NCBI RefSeq assembly: GCF_036785885.1
Contig: NC_092322.1
Coordinates: 16,886,466-16,950,465, forward strand
Length of the DNA: 64,000 nt
Source of the DNA: Coffea arabica
Taxonomy: Eukaryota; Streptophyta; Magnoliopsida; Gentianales; Rubiaceae
Direction: 5' to 3'
The position numbers were made by a program, and so were the translations under genes. The notes under the pieces are model-generated. The model was given only the letters and a program-made list of their open reading frames with translations. It had not been told where the DNA came from and did no database searches. This document shows, one piece after another, positions 33,253-45,948 of this stretch. The first letter of the stretch is position 1. Every line of letters starts with the position of its first letter.

Positions 33253-35175
33253 TTCAATTTAAGAAATATGAATACAATATTTGATCCTAATTCAAACCTT
33301 TGTATTTTAGAAAACTAGAATTACCAATGGAAATTCGAATTACCTATTTCCAATGTATTTGATCTAATTTTTTTGTTTGGGCTTGAGCAATTTTTATCAC
33401 ATCTGACTGTTGGAAGACATGGACACAGATGTATTGGGTTCTAGTAATATTTATCTGATGGAAAGTACTCTTGGAGTTTCTCGAAGTTTCAATATTATGA
33501 TCAAGTTTATTGCTTTTTGGGTCTTGTATAAGTTGATTTTCAGATCTATATATCTGTATTATGTTTTAATTTACTTACCTGCTATCAGTTCAGATATTGA
33601 AATGAAATTATCCTTTTTAACCCAAAAAAATTTTTGAAATTGATTTCAAGTTTGGTTGGTAATTCAATATTTTTCGAAAACTTGTCACCCTTATCAAAGT
33701 GGAAATTAAAATCCATTCTAGCGGCTACCTTGCCAAAAGCAAGTTGCTCACTTCAATCAGATTCACGTGCATTTGCGATCTTGGAGTTACTAACACTTAA
33801 ATCCACGTACTTTGTTTTCCTCTGCAACTTATCTCTCATGCCCCATACTTCCATTCATTTAACACTACATTAGTAGCTCTTGCTTAATTACTTATTCATA
33901 TATTTGTCCTAATTATTTTAAAGGAATGATGTTCATCAAATTCTCAAAGGCAACTAGTATTTTGGGTTTAATTTTTATTTCAATTACTATAAGTTTAATT
34001 TGTTAGACCAAAAATGGCAAACAAACTTTGAAAATTGAAGTCTAACATTATCAATCAATTCAAATTGAAAAATAATAGAAAATCAAACATGAAAATAAGA
34101 TAACAAATAGCTCGGTAGTTGAGCACTACATGACTTTAGGTCTATTTGGAAGGTGTATTTTTTGGGTATTTATACAAAACTGTTATGAAACAACTAAAAG
34201 TGTGGATGTCCATTTTATTCTTCAGATAATTAATTCATAATTTATTGATTCCAAAGGGAGTAATTCATAATTCATTGCTACATTATATAAAGGAATTACA
34301 TTGGATGAACGGTTTCAATCCATGAGAGCTATTCATGTATTGGATGAACCGTTTCATATGATTATTCATGTTCTTGTAGTAATAAATGTTTAATAGAATT
34401 GATATACTTTTAATTTTGTAATACCTATATATAGAGGTACCTTGGCACCTCTTGAGTGCACTTTTTGATTAGTTAGAATAATAAGAAAATCATTCTCCAT
34501 TTTTCTACTTCTTTCTCTAATATTTCAATTTCTATTATAGTAGTTCATTTTATTAGTTTTACAACAACTTTATTGTAATGTATTGTAGAATCAGTAGAAA
34601 ATTTTTTATATATTTGAGAACTGGGAAAACAAATTTTCTTTTCTTTCCCTTTTCCTTTCTTTTTCCTTTTCTTTTTCTTTTTCCTTTCTTCTTCCTCCCT
34701 CATTCACCCCTCTTTCCATTGCCACCACCCTACTTCTCCCACTAGCGCTGAAACCACTCTCCCATTTTTTTTTCTTTTTTGCCTCCCCCTCCTTCTTTCT
34801 CATCCATTCATCCCTTTTCCTCCTCTCCTCTCCCCTTCCTCCTCCTCCTCCCTCCTTCTCCTGTCACTCCAACACTGTTCGCATGACCAGCAAGGAAGGG
34901 GAAGAGTTCGGGAGATGGGGGAACAGAATGGAAAAAAGAGAAGATGAAGAGAGAGAAAGTGAGAAAGAGGAAAGAGTGAGAAGAAGAGAGAGGGAGAGAG
35001 GGAAGAAAGAAAGAAAAAAAAAAGAGTTGCCTGCACTAGTAGAGGTGGTTGCAAGCGGTGCCCAATGGTGGAGGTGGTAATAGACTGAGGTGTAGGAAAG
35101 AAGAAAACAAAAGAAGGAAAACAATTTCTTTTATGTGTTTGGGTATTTGAGGTGTGCATTTAAAAAACTTTGAAA
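33253..35175. other. 1.9 kb between retroelements, no gene recognised
   Basis: AT-rich sequence with short direct repeats (TAATTCATAATT at about 34229 and 34260; ATTGGATGAAC near 34301 and 34340) and a striking pyrimidine/purine block listed separately. Open frames in that block are low-complexity artefacts. Confidence 0.5.
34634..35035. repeat. polypyrimidine tract followed by polypurine tract
   Basis: About 230 bp are nearly all C and T (34634-34866), followed after a short gap by about 145 bp nearly all A and G (34889-35035). The two can pair as an imperfect hairpin, and each can form triplex DNA. No known family was recognised. Confidence 0.65.
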
Positions 35176-35180
35176 AGTTT

Positions 35181-36171
35181 TGTTGATTTTGATCCCTGTC
35201 TTTTAATGTTTACAAAACAAATGAATAGTACTAATATCTCTTATAAGAAATCCTTTCACTCTTGAAGTAATTTGATTCAAAGAACAAGAACATTTGAAAG
35301 AAGAAAAGGAAGACGAAAGCTGTCGGACGCTCACAAAGACAATACCGGACGTCCGATAGAATTGAGATAATCTTTCAAACTCTGTTTGCTATTAGACGCA
35401 AGCATCGGATGTCCGATAGAATCCTTCAAACCCTTTTTCTGCTATCAGACGGAAGCATCAGACGTCCGATAGAATATTTCAAACTCTCTATCTGCTATCG
35501 GACGCAAACAACGGTTGTACCGGATGTCCGATACTCCCAGTGGCTAGTTGACTCTTCAACTACTTTCTATCCGTTGAAAGTATTAATGAAGCACTTTCTT
35601 GATCTCATATAAATAGAGTATGGTCAGAATCTTCAAATAACTTTTGCACACTGAAGATACAAAAGATATAGAGTAGTTTTAGTGAGAAAACACTCTCCAA
35701 AAAAGATTTGTAGTCTTGGTAGTGTGAAATTCATTGTAAGTTTTTCATTTACGAGTAAATATTTTAATAGTGTAACTCTGTGAGAGTTGTCCTGAAAGAT
35801 AGTAAAACTTCCTAATTTGACCGAGTAAACCTTGGGGTAAGAAGGAAGTGAGCCTTCCTTTGTACACAAGATTGGTTGTATTTCATGAACTTGAAGAAGT
35901 TTATTTGAATTGATCTTCAAGCTCAAGAGAAACTTGGTAGTCAATTTGTTTGCAATTCCTTTCTTCTTATTTATTTATTGTTATGTTGTGATTCTTAAAT
36001 TGTTTATCTCTTCTACTTCTCTCAAGTGATATTATTCATTCATTGATTGATTCATTGTGTGATCACTTAAAAAAGAGGGTAAATTTCATATTGAGCAAAA
36101 AGCATCTTTAACTTGATTAATTTTTTAATCTACGTAATTCACCCCCTCTTAGGTTGTCTTCGATCCTTATA
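35181..36171 (+). repeat. 5' LTR of the old copia element
   Basis: 991 bp. Contains CGGACGTCCGATAG-type motifs near 35346-35480 and the TATA box TATAAATA at 35608-35615. A decayed tRNA-Met primer site (TGGTGTTAGAAC, 36174-36185) follows. Confidence 0.86.
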
Positions 36172-36236
36172 ATTGGTGTTAGAACTTGGTCTCCTAGAAA
36201 TTAAACTCAAGCGACTTTGGAGTAAAAATGACAATC

Positions 36237-37620
36237 AATAATGCCATATTTTTTAAGGACAATCTCTGATTAGACTTTCTATATTTAATAGGTCAAATTA
36301 TATGAGTTGGAAAGAAAAAATGATTATTTTCTTGCAATCGATTGATATTGAATTGTGATTTATGGTTAATGAAAGCCCATAGTAGATGAAAACACTCATA
36401 AACCTAAACAAAAAACAAGGATTGAATTGACTGTAGAGGATAGAAAGCATCTCACCTTAAATGCAAAAGTTATGAATGTGTTATATAGTACTTTAGACTC
36501 AAATGAATCTATTAGAGTCAAAAGTTGTAAGTCAGGTAAAGAAATTTGGGACAAATTGAGAAAAATTCGTGAAAGTAGTGAGAATGTTAGAGAATAAAAG
36601 AAATCTATCTTAATTACTAAATATGAGTCATTTAAGATGGAATATTATGAAAATATTGATAAAATGTATTGTAGATTTAATGATCTTATTAAGCATTTAG
36701 AGATTTTGGATAAGGAATACACCTTAGAAGAGAATGCTTTGTCTAAAGATTGGGAGAGTAAGGTGGCTGCTATTGAAGAGACAAAAAATTTAAATTCAAT
36801 GTCTATTGAATCTCTTATTAGCTCTCTAACATTTTATGAGTTGAAACTTAAGACTAAGGTGCAAGAAGAAGAGGATGCAAAGGTAAGAAGAAGCATTGCT
36901 CTAAAAGTTTCTCAAGATGAAGATGACTCAACTTTCTTGGATGGAGAAGATGTGGAGGTTGATGACAATGATCTTGTTCTCATCACAAGAAGTTTCAAGA
37001 GAATTCTCAATAAAAAAAGATTCAGAAAAGGAGAACCTAACAATTCAAATTCCAATCAATTCAATTTTGCAAGAAACAATGGAAAACTAGAGGCCAACAG
37101 AAAGTAAGATAACAAATGTTATGAATGCGACCAATTTGGACACTATATGAGTGAGTGTCCAATGAAGAAGAAGAAATAAGAAAGAAAATCAAGATTTAAC
37201 AACTTCCAATTCATTTGGAATGAGTGCAACTTCGATGGTGAAATTGAAGATGAAGAAGAATCTGTTCAATTGACTTTTATGGCTATTGGAGATAATGAAT
37301 TAACAACTTCTAACCCTCAATTTGAATCTGATGATGAAACTGATGATGATCTTAAATCTTTCATTGAAAAATTGCATGATATTTTGAAAGAATCTTATGA
37401 TAGAAATAAGAAATTAAAACACAAAATTAATTTTTTCTTCAAAACAATGCACGTCTTTTTCAAGAACATAAAAAGCTGAAAACTGAAAATAATTGTTTGA
37501 AAAAGGATAAGATTGATCTATAAAATGAGTTTGATAGAAAAACAAAACTTTGTGAAATATTCAAAGAGGAACAAGGTGATTTGAAAAGAAAAATAGACAA
37601 TTCAAATGAGTTTCTCTAGC
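36237..37620 (+). pseudogene. copia-type gag (broken)
   Basis: Homologous to the intact Gag at 23415-24962: MSWKEKMIIFLQS, ESIRVKSCKSGKEIWDKL, KMYCRFNDLIKHLE and LNSMSIESLISSLTFYELKL occur in the same order through stops and frameshifts. Unlike the young copy it has a CCHC knuckle CYECDQFGHYMSECP near 37117-37161. A coiled-coil-like lysine-rich part follows to about 37620. Confidence 0.85.
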
Positions 37621-37769
37621 ATAAAAAAAAATAAAACTGTTTTCAAGAGAATTGATCAAAGTCTCATCTTGGCTCTTATGAGAAGAAGATAAATTCTGAT
37701 ATAAATGATTTTGTTGTTTATAAGAGAAAATAAATAAGATTTATTAAACCTGTTTATGTAAATAACTCA

Positions 37770-38180
37770 TTGTTTATGTGTAGTTTTTGTTGTCAAAAAG
37801 GTCACATAAAAAGTAATTGTTATGTGAAAAAAAACATGAGAAAAGACATAAAATACATGTGAATAGTTAGAAATAATGCTAACTCTCAAAAATTCAAATC
37901 TCTTGATTGAGAATGATTTTAAAAAGTGGATAGTTTTTTTGGTTGTGAATGTTTTTAAAAGAGGTATTGTGGATACCACTCTTTTCACTAAACAAAGTTT
38001 AAATGATCTTTTATTTGTACAAATATATGTGGATGATATTATTTTTGGTACTACTAATGAGTGTTTGTGCAAGAATTTTTTCACTATTATGTAAAATGAG
38101 TTTGAGATCAGTATGATGGGAGAGTTGAATTTTTTTTCTTGGGGTCCAAGTGGTTCAAACCCAAGAAGGTTCGAAAATTG
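37770..38180 (+). pseudogene. second CCHC knuckle and reverse-transcriptase remnant
   Basis: CSFCCQKGHIKSNCYVKKN (near 37780-37835) matches the knuckle region of the young Gag. The sequence then jumps to copia reverse transcriptase: FVQIYVDDIIFGTT, with the catalytic YVDD box at 38026-38037, followed by FEISMMGELNFF. Protease, integrase and most of RT are deleted between the two. RT homology ends near 38180. Confidence 0.83.
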
Positions 38181-41091
38181 ATGAAAAAATATATAGAGGT
38201 ACGATTATTACAAATATTTTGTAATACTTTTGATATTTCCGATGTTCTGAACTAAGTTTCATTTGATGGTTTTTGAATGACTAATGAATGTTGATTGATA
38301 TGAGTGTTGGTCTTATTGATGTTCATTGTTATTTTTGGTATCTTTTGATGTTATTAACATATATAGTTCAATGTGCGAATGCAATTGCCCCAATTGAACC
38401 CAATTGCTGACGTGGCACGCTGTGATTGGCCGATTGATGGTAGTCCTCCGTTGATTTAGCTGATGAATTGAATTGAGGACAAAATCGAGATTTCACGCCT
38501 TGATGAATAGGTAGGGTTCCTGAGAGTCTTCACTTGCGCCACTCATTGTGTTTCTTGCTTTTGCTCCGTCTTTCTTCCGTTCTTCTCCGATTCTTTCTCC
38601 CTTTCTCTTTTCTTTGTCTTTCACTTCTTCTCTTTCTTCTTTAATTGAACATTAAATAACAGTGCAAGACAAAACAAAGGTCACACGTTGGGCTTCTTCT
38701 TACAAGTTAAAGGGTATCTCCAGAGCTTCTCTCCCCTTCCATTTTTCTTTTCTTTGTTCCTTTCTTTGGGAAGAAAATAAGATTCGGGATTTTCTCTCCT
38801 AGAGATGTCAAAATGTTTTTCCTCCTCTTAGTTTCTCTTCATCTCTCCAGTCTTTTTCTACACCGCCATCTACCCAAATCTTTCTTCCTCTCATCAGCTG
38901 AATCATGAGTACGCTGGATCATCCACCATTATAAAAGCAATATATATATATATATATGGAGATCATTTTTCCCTTTTAAACTCTTCTTCATCTCCTTCTC
39001 AGAAGTTGTCATCTTTATCGGTGATTTTGTGGGTTTTTTTCCCTAATACTCGATTGTACTTTCTATGGTGTTGTAGGTGGAAAGGTTGAATATTTACATG
39101 GACTACAAATTCAAGGTAAGTGTCTTCCATGACTTTTCCTTATCTTTAAAACCCAGATTCAAGCAAATTCTTTTTCTCATATGCTTTTACTCTCATCTCT
39201 AAGGTTTTTTTTTCTATTTTTTCGTATTGCTTTAAGAAGGAATAATTTGACTTCCCTATAATGTATTGTGCTCTTTATGATGTTTTGATGAAATAATTTT
39301 TTTGTTTTCATTTTGGGTTTTTTGCTGTTGCTGTAATTTAGGGATTTTTTTAATGGAGAGCAGTGAAGGAGGGGATGATAATGTTCTGGACGGTTTAGCA
39401 AGTCAAAAAATGTTTGCTTTTTTTCATACCCTTTTCTAAATAATCAAGAACATTATAATTGTACTTTTTTGGATTGAAATATGTTATATTTCACAACATT
39501 TTGCCAAAGGATTAATAGGGAATGGCTTTGGAAATATGCTTTGAACAATCAATTGTATGCATGTAGAAAATTACTCCAGTTCTTTTGTTTGATTTGAAAA
39601 ATGAGGTAGTGTATTTTTTGGTGATACAGGAAGTTTTCTGAAGCAAGACTTATCACTTGAGATATGATAAGTGAATGGGTGAGAAAGTTGAAGTTTTGAT
39701 GTTAGAAATCACATTGGAAATGGTGATACATTTGACCATAAACCTTTTACGAATGAGAAATTTTTTTGCTTTCACTGGACTAGAATGCACCTACTTTTAC
39801 ATTTTTTTTTCTTCATTCCCCCAATTTTTTTGTCTCTTATGTTTCAGAATTTTTTGTCTAAATGTTTTCTTTTAACCCAAAAAAGTAGAAATAGGCTTTT
39901 GTGTGTGCCTATAGGGGTTTAAAAAGTAAAGGCACTTTTAGAGTTAAATAAAAATGAATGGTGCTTGTTAAATTGGTTGCTTCGGAATATGACGAAATTG
40001 GGAGGGGCATTGCAAGAGTTAATTCAGTTTGAGGGTGTTCTCCAGTTATGATTCTGGGTACTCGTGTATTTGCTATACTACCTATCTTTACTGCCTTGAA
40101 ATTTAGCGGGGTTCTATCTATCTCTATTGATTGCAGTTATTATTTCTTAGCAGTTGAAATGTCTTAAATTTAGCGGATAGAGCAGCTGATGTTCTATGTT
40201 CAAATTTCCCAACTCTTGTTTAGTTGTTGTTTGGGTTTTTCAAAATAACTGAAATTGTCAATTTTCTTGGTTCTTGTTCATGTCTCTGCCATTGCAAGGG
40301 GACTTTGACTGCCATTTCCAGGTTGGTCTTTTGGCCCATGTTCCAAATAATCATCCAAAACATAATGAATCTGTTATTAAACAACATGGTATTCTTCGTA
40401 ATGTCAAGATTTGGGAAGCTGTATGATGAAATCTTTATTTCATAGTTGATTTTTCTGGTTTTGTGGTTTTAATGTGCAAAGTGAAATCATTATTATGCCT
40501 AACTTCCTTGAAGATGTTTTGATCAGTTCATGATTCATGAGATACATAGTTATATGAATTAGGTAAATGGAGTTTCAAAAGCAAAATCCATGTAATCTAT
40601 TATGAAGATACCATCTTTCCCCTTTTATATTACTAAAAAAACCTAGCTCAATCTTTGACTGGAAAAAATATGTTCAGGAAATAGTAGTATCCCTGTGCTT
40701 CACACCATTGACCTTTGATGTTGGACCCAATTTTGCATTTTTAGAAAAAAGAAAAATTGGAAAATAATACATAGGAACTTCTTTAGAATTTGCTTCCACA
40801 TATATGTATAGTGTTTTGTTCCCTATGGGGAAATTTCATCAGTGACATTATTTTTATTGATTGATTTCTGTTGGTAAGACTCGCTTTTATACTCTCTCAG
40901 TAGATTCTTCTCTTATTTCTGTTATCTCCATTTTTTTTGTGAATTCTTCTTTCTTCTAGGCAACTTTAAAGGTTCTTTTCTTTATATGAATATGTTATTA
41001 TTGGGGTACATCTAATCCTGATCCTACTTCTGTAGCAGGAAATGACCATTCTTTGGGTTTTGTTACTGGTGGGTCTGCTCATGTGCAAATG

Positions 41092-41185
41092 CAACTTAGC
41101 ACCAAAGAGTGTGAGAATCTGGGATTAACTGGTCTGGATCTCTGCTCAGACTGCAACACCTTTGCTGAGTATGTCAAGGACCAAG
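41092..41185 (+). pseudogene. SEP15: captured exon of a selenoprotein F (SEP15)-like gene
   Basis: The frame reads QLSTKECENLGLTGLDLCSDC then NTFAEYVKDQ. This is the cysteine-rich N-terminal domain of the 15-kDa selenoprotein F family, an endoplasmic-reticulum redox protein (family knowledge). The exon ends ..CAA G|GTTGTA, a good splice donor that splits the next codon as expected. The reading stays open upstream to an AG at about 41039. The following thioredoxin-like exons (ELVADC...) were not found within the block. It lies inside a retroelement, so it is a gene fragment and not the functional locus. Confidence 0.8.
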
Positions 41186-41739
41186 GTTGTACCTTTATTA
41201 TATGAATTTTATTGATCCTTAGATATTTATGATTTTTGGTGGATTTTATTTCTAGGTTATGGTGGGTTTTTTGAATTGATTACTCGCTTGTAAGTACATG
41301 GGTTGTAAAAATGGTAAAATTTGGGATTCTTGTTTCTGTACTATAGCTGATTGGTTGTTAAAATTAACGAATAGTGAGAAACAGATGCGATTCTTATTGC
41401 TTTTAGTTTACTTAAGATCTGGGTTTTTTTTTTTGGATTTATAAATTGCTTATTTATATGTGAGATGTCAATGGTGATAATTTGAAACGAGAACCTGAAA
41501 AAGGTTATGTTTTAATACAAATCAGATTGAGCTACCTGCTATATATGTATATCAGCTCTTGATGCATTATATCTCACGTGGATGGTGTTATCATAATATT
41601 TTTGTTTGGTTTAAAATCTTTTGTAACTTGATGAGTTATTTTGTGCCAAGAGTTTGACCATCCCTTTTGCTACTGATGTATTGAGAGGATAGAATTATGG
41701 CCTATATTAATAATCCTCCTCCTTAATTAATAAATTTCA

Positions 41740-41905
41740 TTTGACCAAAATGTTAACTATTTTTTCATGGCTCTGAAACTCCATGTTAATAATCCCTCCA
41801 GCCAATAAAATACAGCCACATCAGCACAACAACCATCCATCTTAACTATTTTTTTATGGCTCTGAAACTCTGAAAAATGAAGTTTTCATGGCTCATTTGA
41901 TGGCT
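41740..41905. repeat. short tandem duplication (ATGGCTCTGAAACTC)
   Basis: TTAACTATTTTTTCATGGCTCTGAAACTC (in two parts) near 41752 recurs near 41845, about 93 bp apart, with intervening CCAATAAAATACAGCCACATC. Non-coding. Confidence 0.55.
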
Positions 41906-41935
41906 TTTTTTTTTTTGGGTTTGTTATGTGCAGGA

Positions 41936-44180
41936 GTACGTTCAATTATTGACTCAAAAAAGACGATCCATATGGTAACCAACCCAAAGTGTCCATTTGC
42001 GGATGACAAATTTCATGTCAATGACTGTTAAAAACTTTAGTTATTTTTTTTTGTGTCTTTATTTTTGAGAAAACTATTTTTCTTATTTTTGCCCTTGTGA
42101 AATTTTGGTTCTCATTTTCCGAAGAGTGTATATGGATTCTTTAAAACAAAAGAAAAAAAATACTTTTGTGTTTTCTTAGTTTTTTTTTTAACAAACATTG
42201 TGTTTTCTTAGTTGCTGATAAAAGCACTGAAACTGATCAAGGAGCCATTAGTTGAGATAGTCGTTTTAAGTACATGTTCCCTATATATTTGTATATGCAT
42301 GAATTTTGCCTGCCCTTCTTCTTTTACACGAGTACCTTTTATTTTAGTTTTACAAGAATACCATTTTTGGTTAAATTTTTGTTTATTTTGTTCCTAGAAT
42401 ATTGGTTTGAGTTCATGGGGATAACATTTTGAGAATATAAAGTGAATATAGAGTAAATATGGCAGATTGAGTATTAGTCTGTTATTGCAGAGAATTTTCT
42501 TACCATCTACTACCATTTAAGTGGTTTACTACATGTTTCTTGCTTATTTAGACTTTACCTTTCGTGAAAATGATTTCAATGTTTATGGCAATTAAAAGTT
42601 TGGTGTGGTAATATGTTGGTCTTTCCAGATTCTTTATATTCCTTGGAAAGGTAACGAGAATTTTTTGCAGCTAAAATAACAAGAAGATGTTAGGATTACT
42701 TTGCATTTAGATCCTATTTTCTACGGTCATCTTCTTTTTATTTTACTTTTGGTTATGTTATTAATTTTTTTATTCTTTTATGTTATTAATTTACTTTGTT
42801 TATGTTAAAGGTGCAAATGATTGAAGATGCAGTCACTCTGAAACCAGTTCATGGAATAACAAACTTTGTAAGTTAAAAATGCAGTCCTTTCTTATTTTTT
42901 TTATTTTGTTTTTGTGTTGAGCATGGTCATTATTAGATAGTTTATTCTTAATTTCAGCCTTTCAGTCCTTCACTATTTGCATACCATTAATTCATTGTAT
43001 TGGAATCATAAATACTACTTTGTTTGCGACAGAAGGTCTTTTTAGGTCTCTTATTTTATTTAATTATCTTTTATTACATCAAGAAACGTGAAGAATTATT
43101 CAAAATTTACTGGTGAAAAAAATGTTTAAGTAGGCAATTTTTTGTAGGCTTTATTCTTCATATATGTATTGATTTGCACTATGGTTTTCTGCTCAACTTT
43201 TTGTCAAGAGAGGGAACAAAGAAAAAATGGTGGTTAATTCTTACTTTTAAGCATTAGGGTGGTATACGACTACGCGAAACTTAATACTTACTGAATTTGT
43301 TGTTGACCATTATGCTGTTATTGTAAGAAAACTTTTAAGAATTATTGCCACCCAAGAGCATTCAAGAGGTTTACTCTATATTTCTTGCACATTTAGACTG
43401 TCTATATTGTTTGGGTAAGATAGCATATGGATATTGTCTGACATACACATTGTCATGCCTTAGGTAGTGGACATTTGTGGTGTGCATCGAATCACCATTG
43501 CCAATATTGCTTATTTTGTAAATTATAACGATTTGTTTACATATTTAAATTTGTGAAATTTACTTTAGAGGATTTATTCCTCATCTCACCATTAAATGGT
43601 TAAATGGAATCTTTTGAGAGTACAAATAGAACTTCATGAAAACAAGAAACTAGATTCGTGCATAATTTTGGTGAAAATGGAACAATTTGGTTTGAAGGCA
43701 AGATTAAGGAATCTTTGATTTTCCTTTGTATTAGCTTCTCACAATTGCAACAAATTTCTAATGGCCTTGCTTTGATTATGTTCAGGTTCCCATTTTAAAC
43801 AGCAGGAGAAATGGGACAAAAAAAAAAAGGAAGCCATGAAAAGAAGTAGGGAGGGGAGAAATGGATCTTCATCAGAACATGTATGCTTTTGTTTTCACTT
43901 TTTTTGTGAAATTTAGGCTGGTTCTGTAAGTATTTTTTTGTTTAATTTTTCCCCTGATTAGAAGGAGAAGATGAGAAGAAGCATAAGCAGATGAAGAGAA
44001 AAGTATGGATCTTCAGCGTAATCAGGTCTATGAGTTTCTTTTTTATTTTAATTTAAGCAGTTTTTGTAAGGTTTTATTTTAGTTCAAAATACAATTTTAT
44101 CCGAGTTTTTGAAATGAAAATGAGGTGAAGCAGATGAAGGGAAAGAACAGATCTTTGGTTTGATTCAATGCTGTAAGTTT
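41936..44180 (+). other. exon-like pieces of unidentified origin
   Basis: Candidate exons with consensus borders: 41936-41976 (after TGTGCAG, before GTAACC) and 42812-42867 (VQMIEDAVTLKPVHGITNF, before GTAAGT). Three similar short units near 43850, 43990 and 44130 share AGATGAAG...AAATGGATCTTCA-like sequence. I do not recognise a protein family. They may be further pieces of captured host genes. Confidence 0.35.
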
Positions 44181-45934
44181 TTTCTGTTACTTTTTCTTTG
44201 TAACTTGAGCAGTTTTCTGAGTTTCTTTCTTATTTGCCTTTTTTTTATTTCTGACTTTCTATTATTGATTTTGAAGCAAAAAAGAAAGAAGAAATAATAA
44301 AATTACATAGTCCTAAGCGATTTTTTTTTTTTTTGGAAAAGTTTTTGTGTGAGTAGCATTTATGGTTGTAGAATTAGTTATTAGAATGATTGAAAAATTG
44401 GATTTTGATTGACTCATTTTAGATGGTAAGAGCTTGAAAGTAAAATTGGATTTCTACTATTGCTTTAGGTAGAATAATTTCAAATGTATTACACTTTGAA
44501 TATGTCTGAAGATCTAAGTTTTATTTGATTGAACTGTTCCACTGATGATGCATTATCCTGTTGGGTTTAATTATTCTTGCTGCCTTTGGTTAAGATTGTC
44601 TTTGTTGCTTTTTCGGTTCTTGAGATATTCCTTTTCTTTTGTTTAGAAACATTAAATTACCTCTCGTGCACTTGAAGTGTGAAGATGCTCATGGGTTATT
44701 TGCATTAATATCATCAAGAAATTTTGTCAAATCTCATTGCTTTTGGTTTCTCCTGAGGTACTGTCTTGTCCTTTTACTTATTTATTTGCTTATTTTGACT
44801 TTCGGGCTATTATTATAGGTTGGTATAAATTGCTTCTTTTTTTTTTCCAAAATTTGATGTTTCTGATCAGAATTAAGTGTTCCATAGATATTCAAATTCC
44901 TATGATATTTTCTTTAGGATTTTTTTGTTCACATGTTTGGTAATCTGGTTTATGACATTGCTTCTTGTCTGTAGCTTTTAACTTGGAGTTTCGTCTATAG
45001 AGAGTTTTTCTAAACCCATCGTTCACTGCTGGATAGGTATTTGCTTTCGGCCTTTCACGGGAACGAGATGAGAGCCTGAATGAAGCTGGAGCTCTTTGAT
45101 GCTATTAGTCATTGAAAGTCTAGAATCATTTTGCTTGTGGCCAATTAGAAATACTTTTTCTTTTCTTTGTCAATTTGTTCAATTGGCACTGGTATAGGTT
45201 TAGTCTCACTAAGTAGATTTTCTCTTTATACTGCATGTATATGCATTTTATTATTCGTTTGAATATATTGTAAAAGAAACTTATTGCTGTTAAATATCCT
45301 TTTCTAGGAACTGACAACTTGATTTGCGGTTTTTATCAACAAAAAACAAACTTATAGCTATTAAATGCCTTTTTTAGGAACTGACAACTCGCTTTGTGCA
45401 TTTCTTCAAGCTATATTTTTTCCCCTTCTCCACCATTACATGTGTCTTTTTTTATTTCTATTTTCATTCTATGCAAAAGCAAGGAGCATCTTAATGATCT
45501 TAGTAGTCTACTCATTGTATTGTCTTGCATTTTCTTAACAGGTTATTCATGTTCACTGCTTAATAGAACTACAAAAATAGAATGCAAAGTTTTTGGTGTA
45601 TCTTTTTGTAACTTTTCATACTTAATATTTGAATTTGAATCATTGGGCATTTCTGGGCAACCTTGAAAATTACACCGCGCGATGCCTCCTAGTTCTTTTG
45701 TTATTGGTTGATGATGGTTGCCACTACTATTATTTTTTATGGCAGTTGCTCTCTACTTTTATAATGACAAAAAAGGGGTAGAAGTTACAAAATGGATGCT
45801 AGTTTGGAATGTTATGGGTAATGGAAAGTTTATTTGATAGTATTATATGATGGTACTTAACGGTTTTGGATGCTATGACTAAAGGGGAGTTTCTGCTCAT
45901 TTTTCTTCCTTCCATCCATTGTTCTGTCATCATC

Positions 45935-45948
45935 AAAAAGGGGAAGAA
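45935..45948 (+). other. polypurine tract of the old copia element
   Basis: AAAAAGGGGAAGAA precedes the 3' LTR at 45949, equivalent to the tract at 25195. Confidence 0.75.

Larger units (their letters stand above)
38185..45692. mobile_element. about 7.5-kb foreign block inside the copia element, possible Helitron
   Basis: This block replaces the rest of pol and the region up to the 3' untranslated sequence. It has no copia homology that I can see, and it contains a SEP15-like exon and several exon-like pieces with GT-AG borders. I found no TIRs and no target duplication. The right edge reads ACACCGCGCGATGCCTCCTAG followed by T (45673-45693). A GC-rich stem-like CGCGCGATGC just before CTAG|T is what Helitron 3' ends look like, though the second arm of the hairpin is missing. 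The left edge was not resolved. Insertion is clear; the Helitron identity is a low-confidence inference. Confidence 0.35.

Noticed and set aside
34606..35159. Overlapping open frames rich in K/E/R or in S/F/L on both strands
   Set aside because: They are translations of the polypyrimidine/polypurine block. Composition is extreme and there is no family resemblance.
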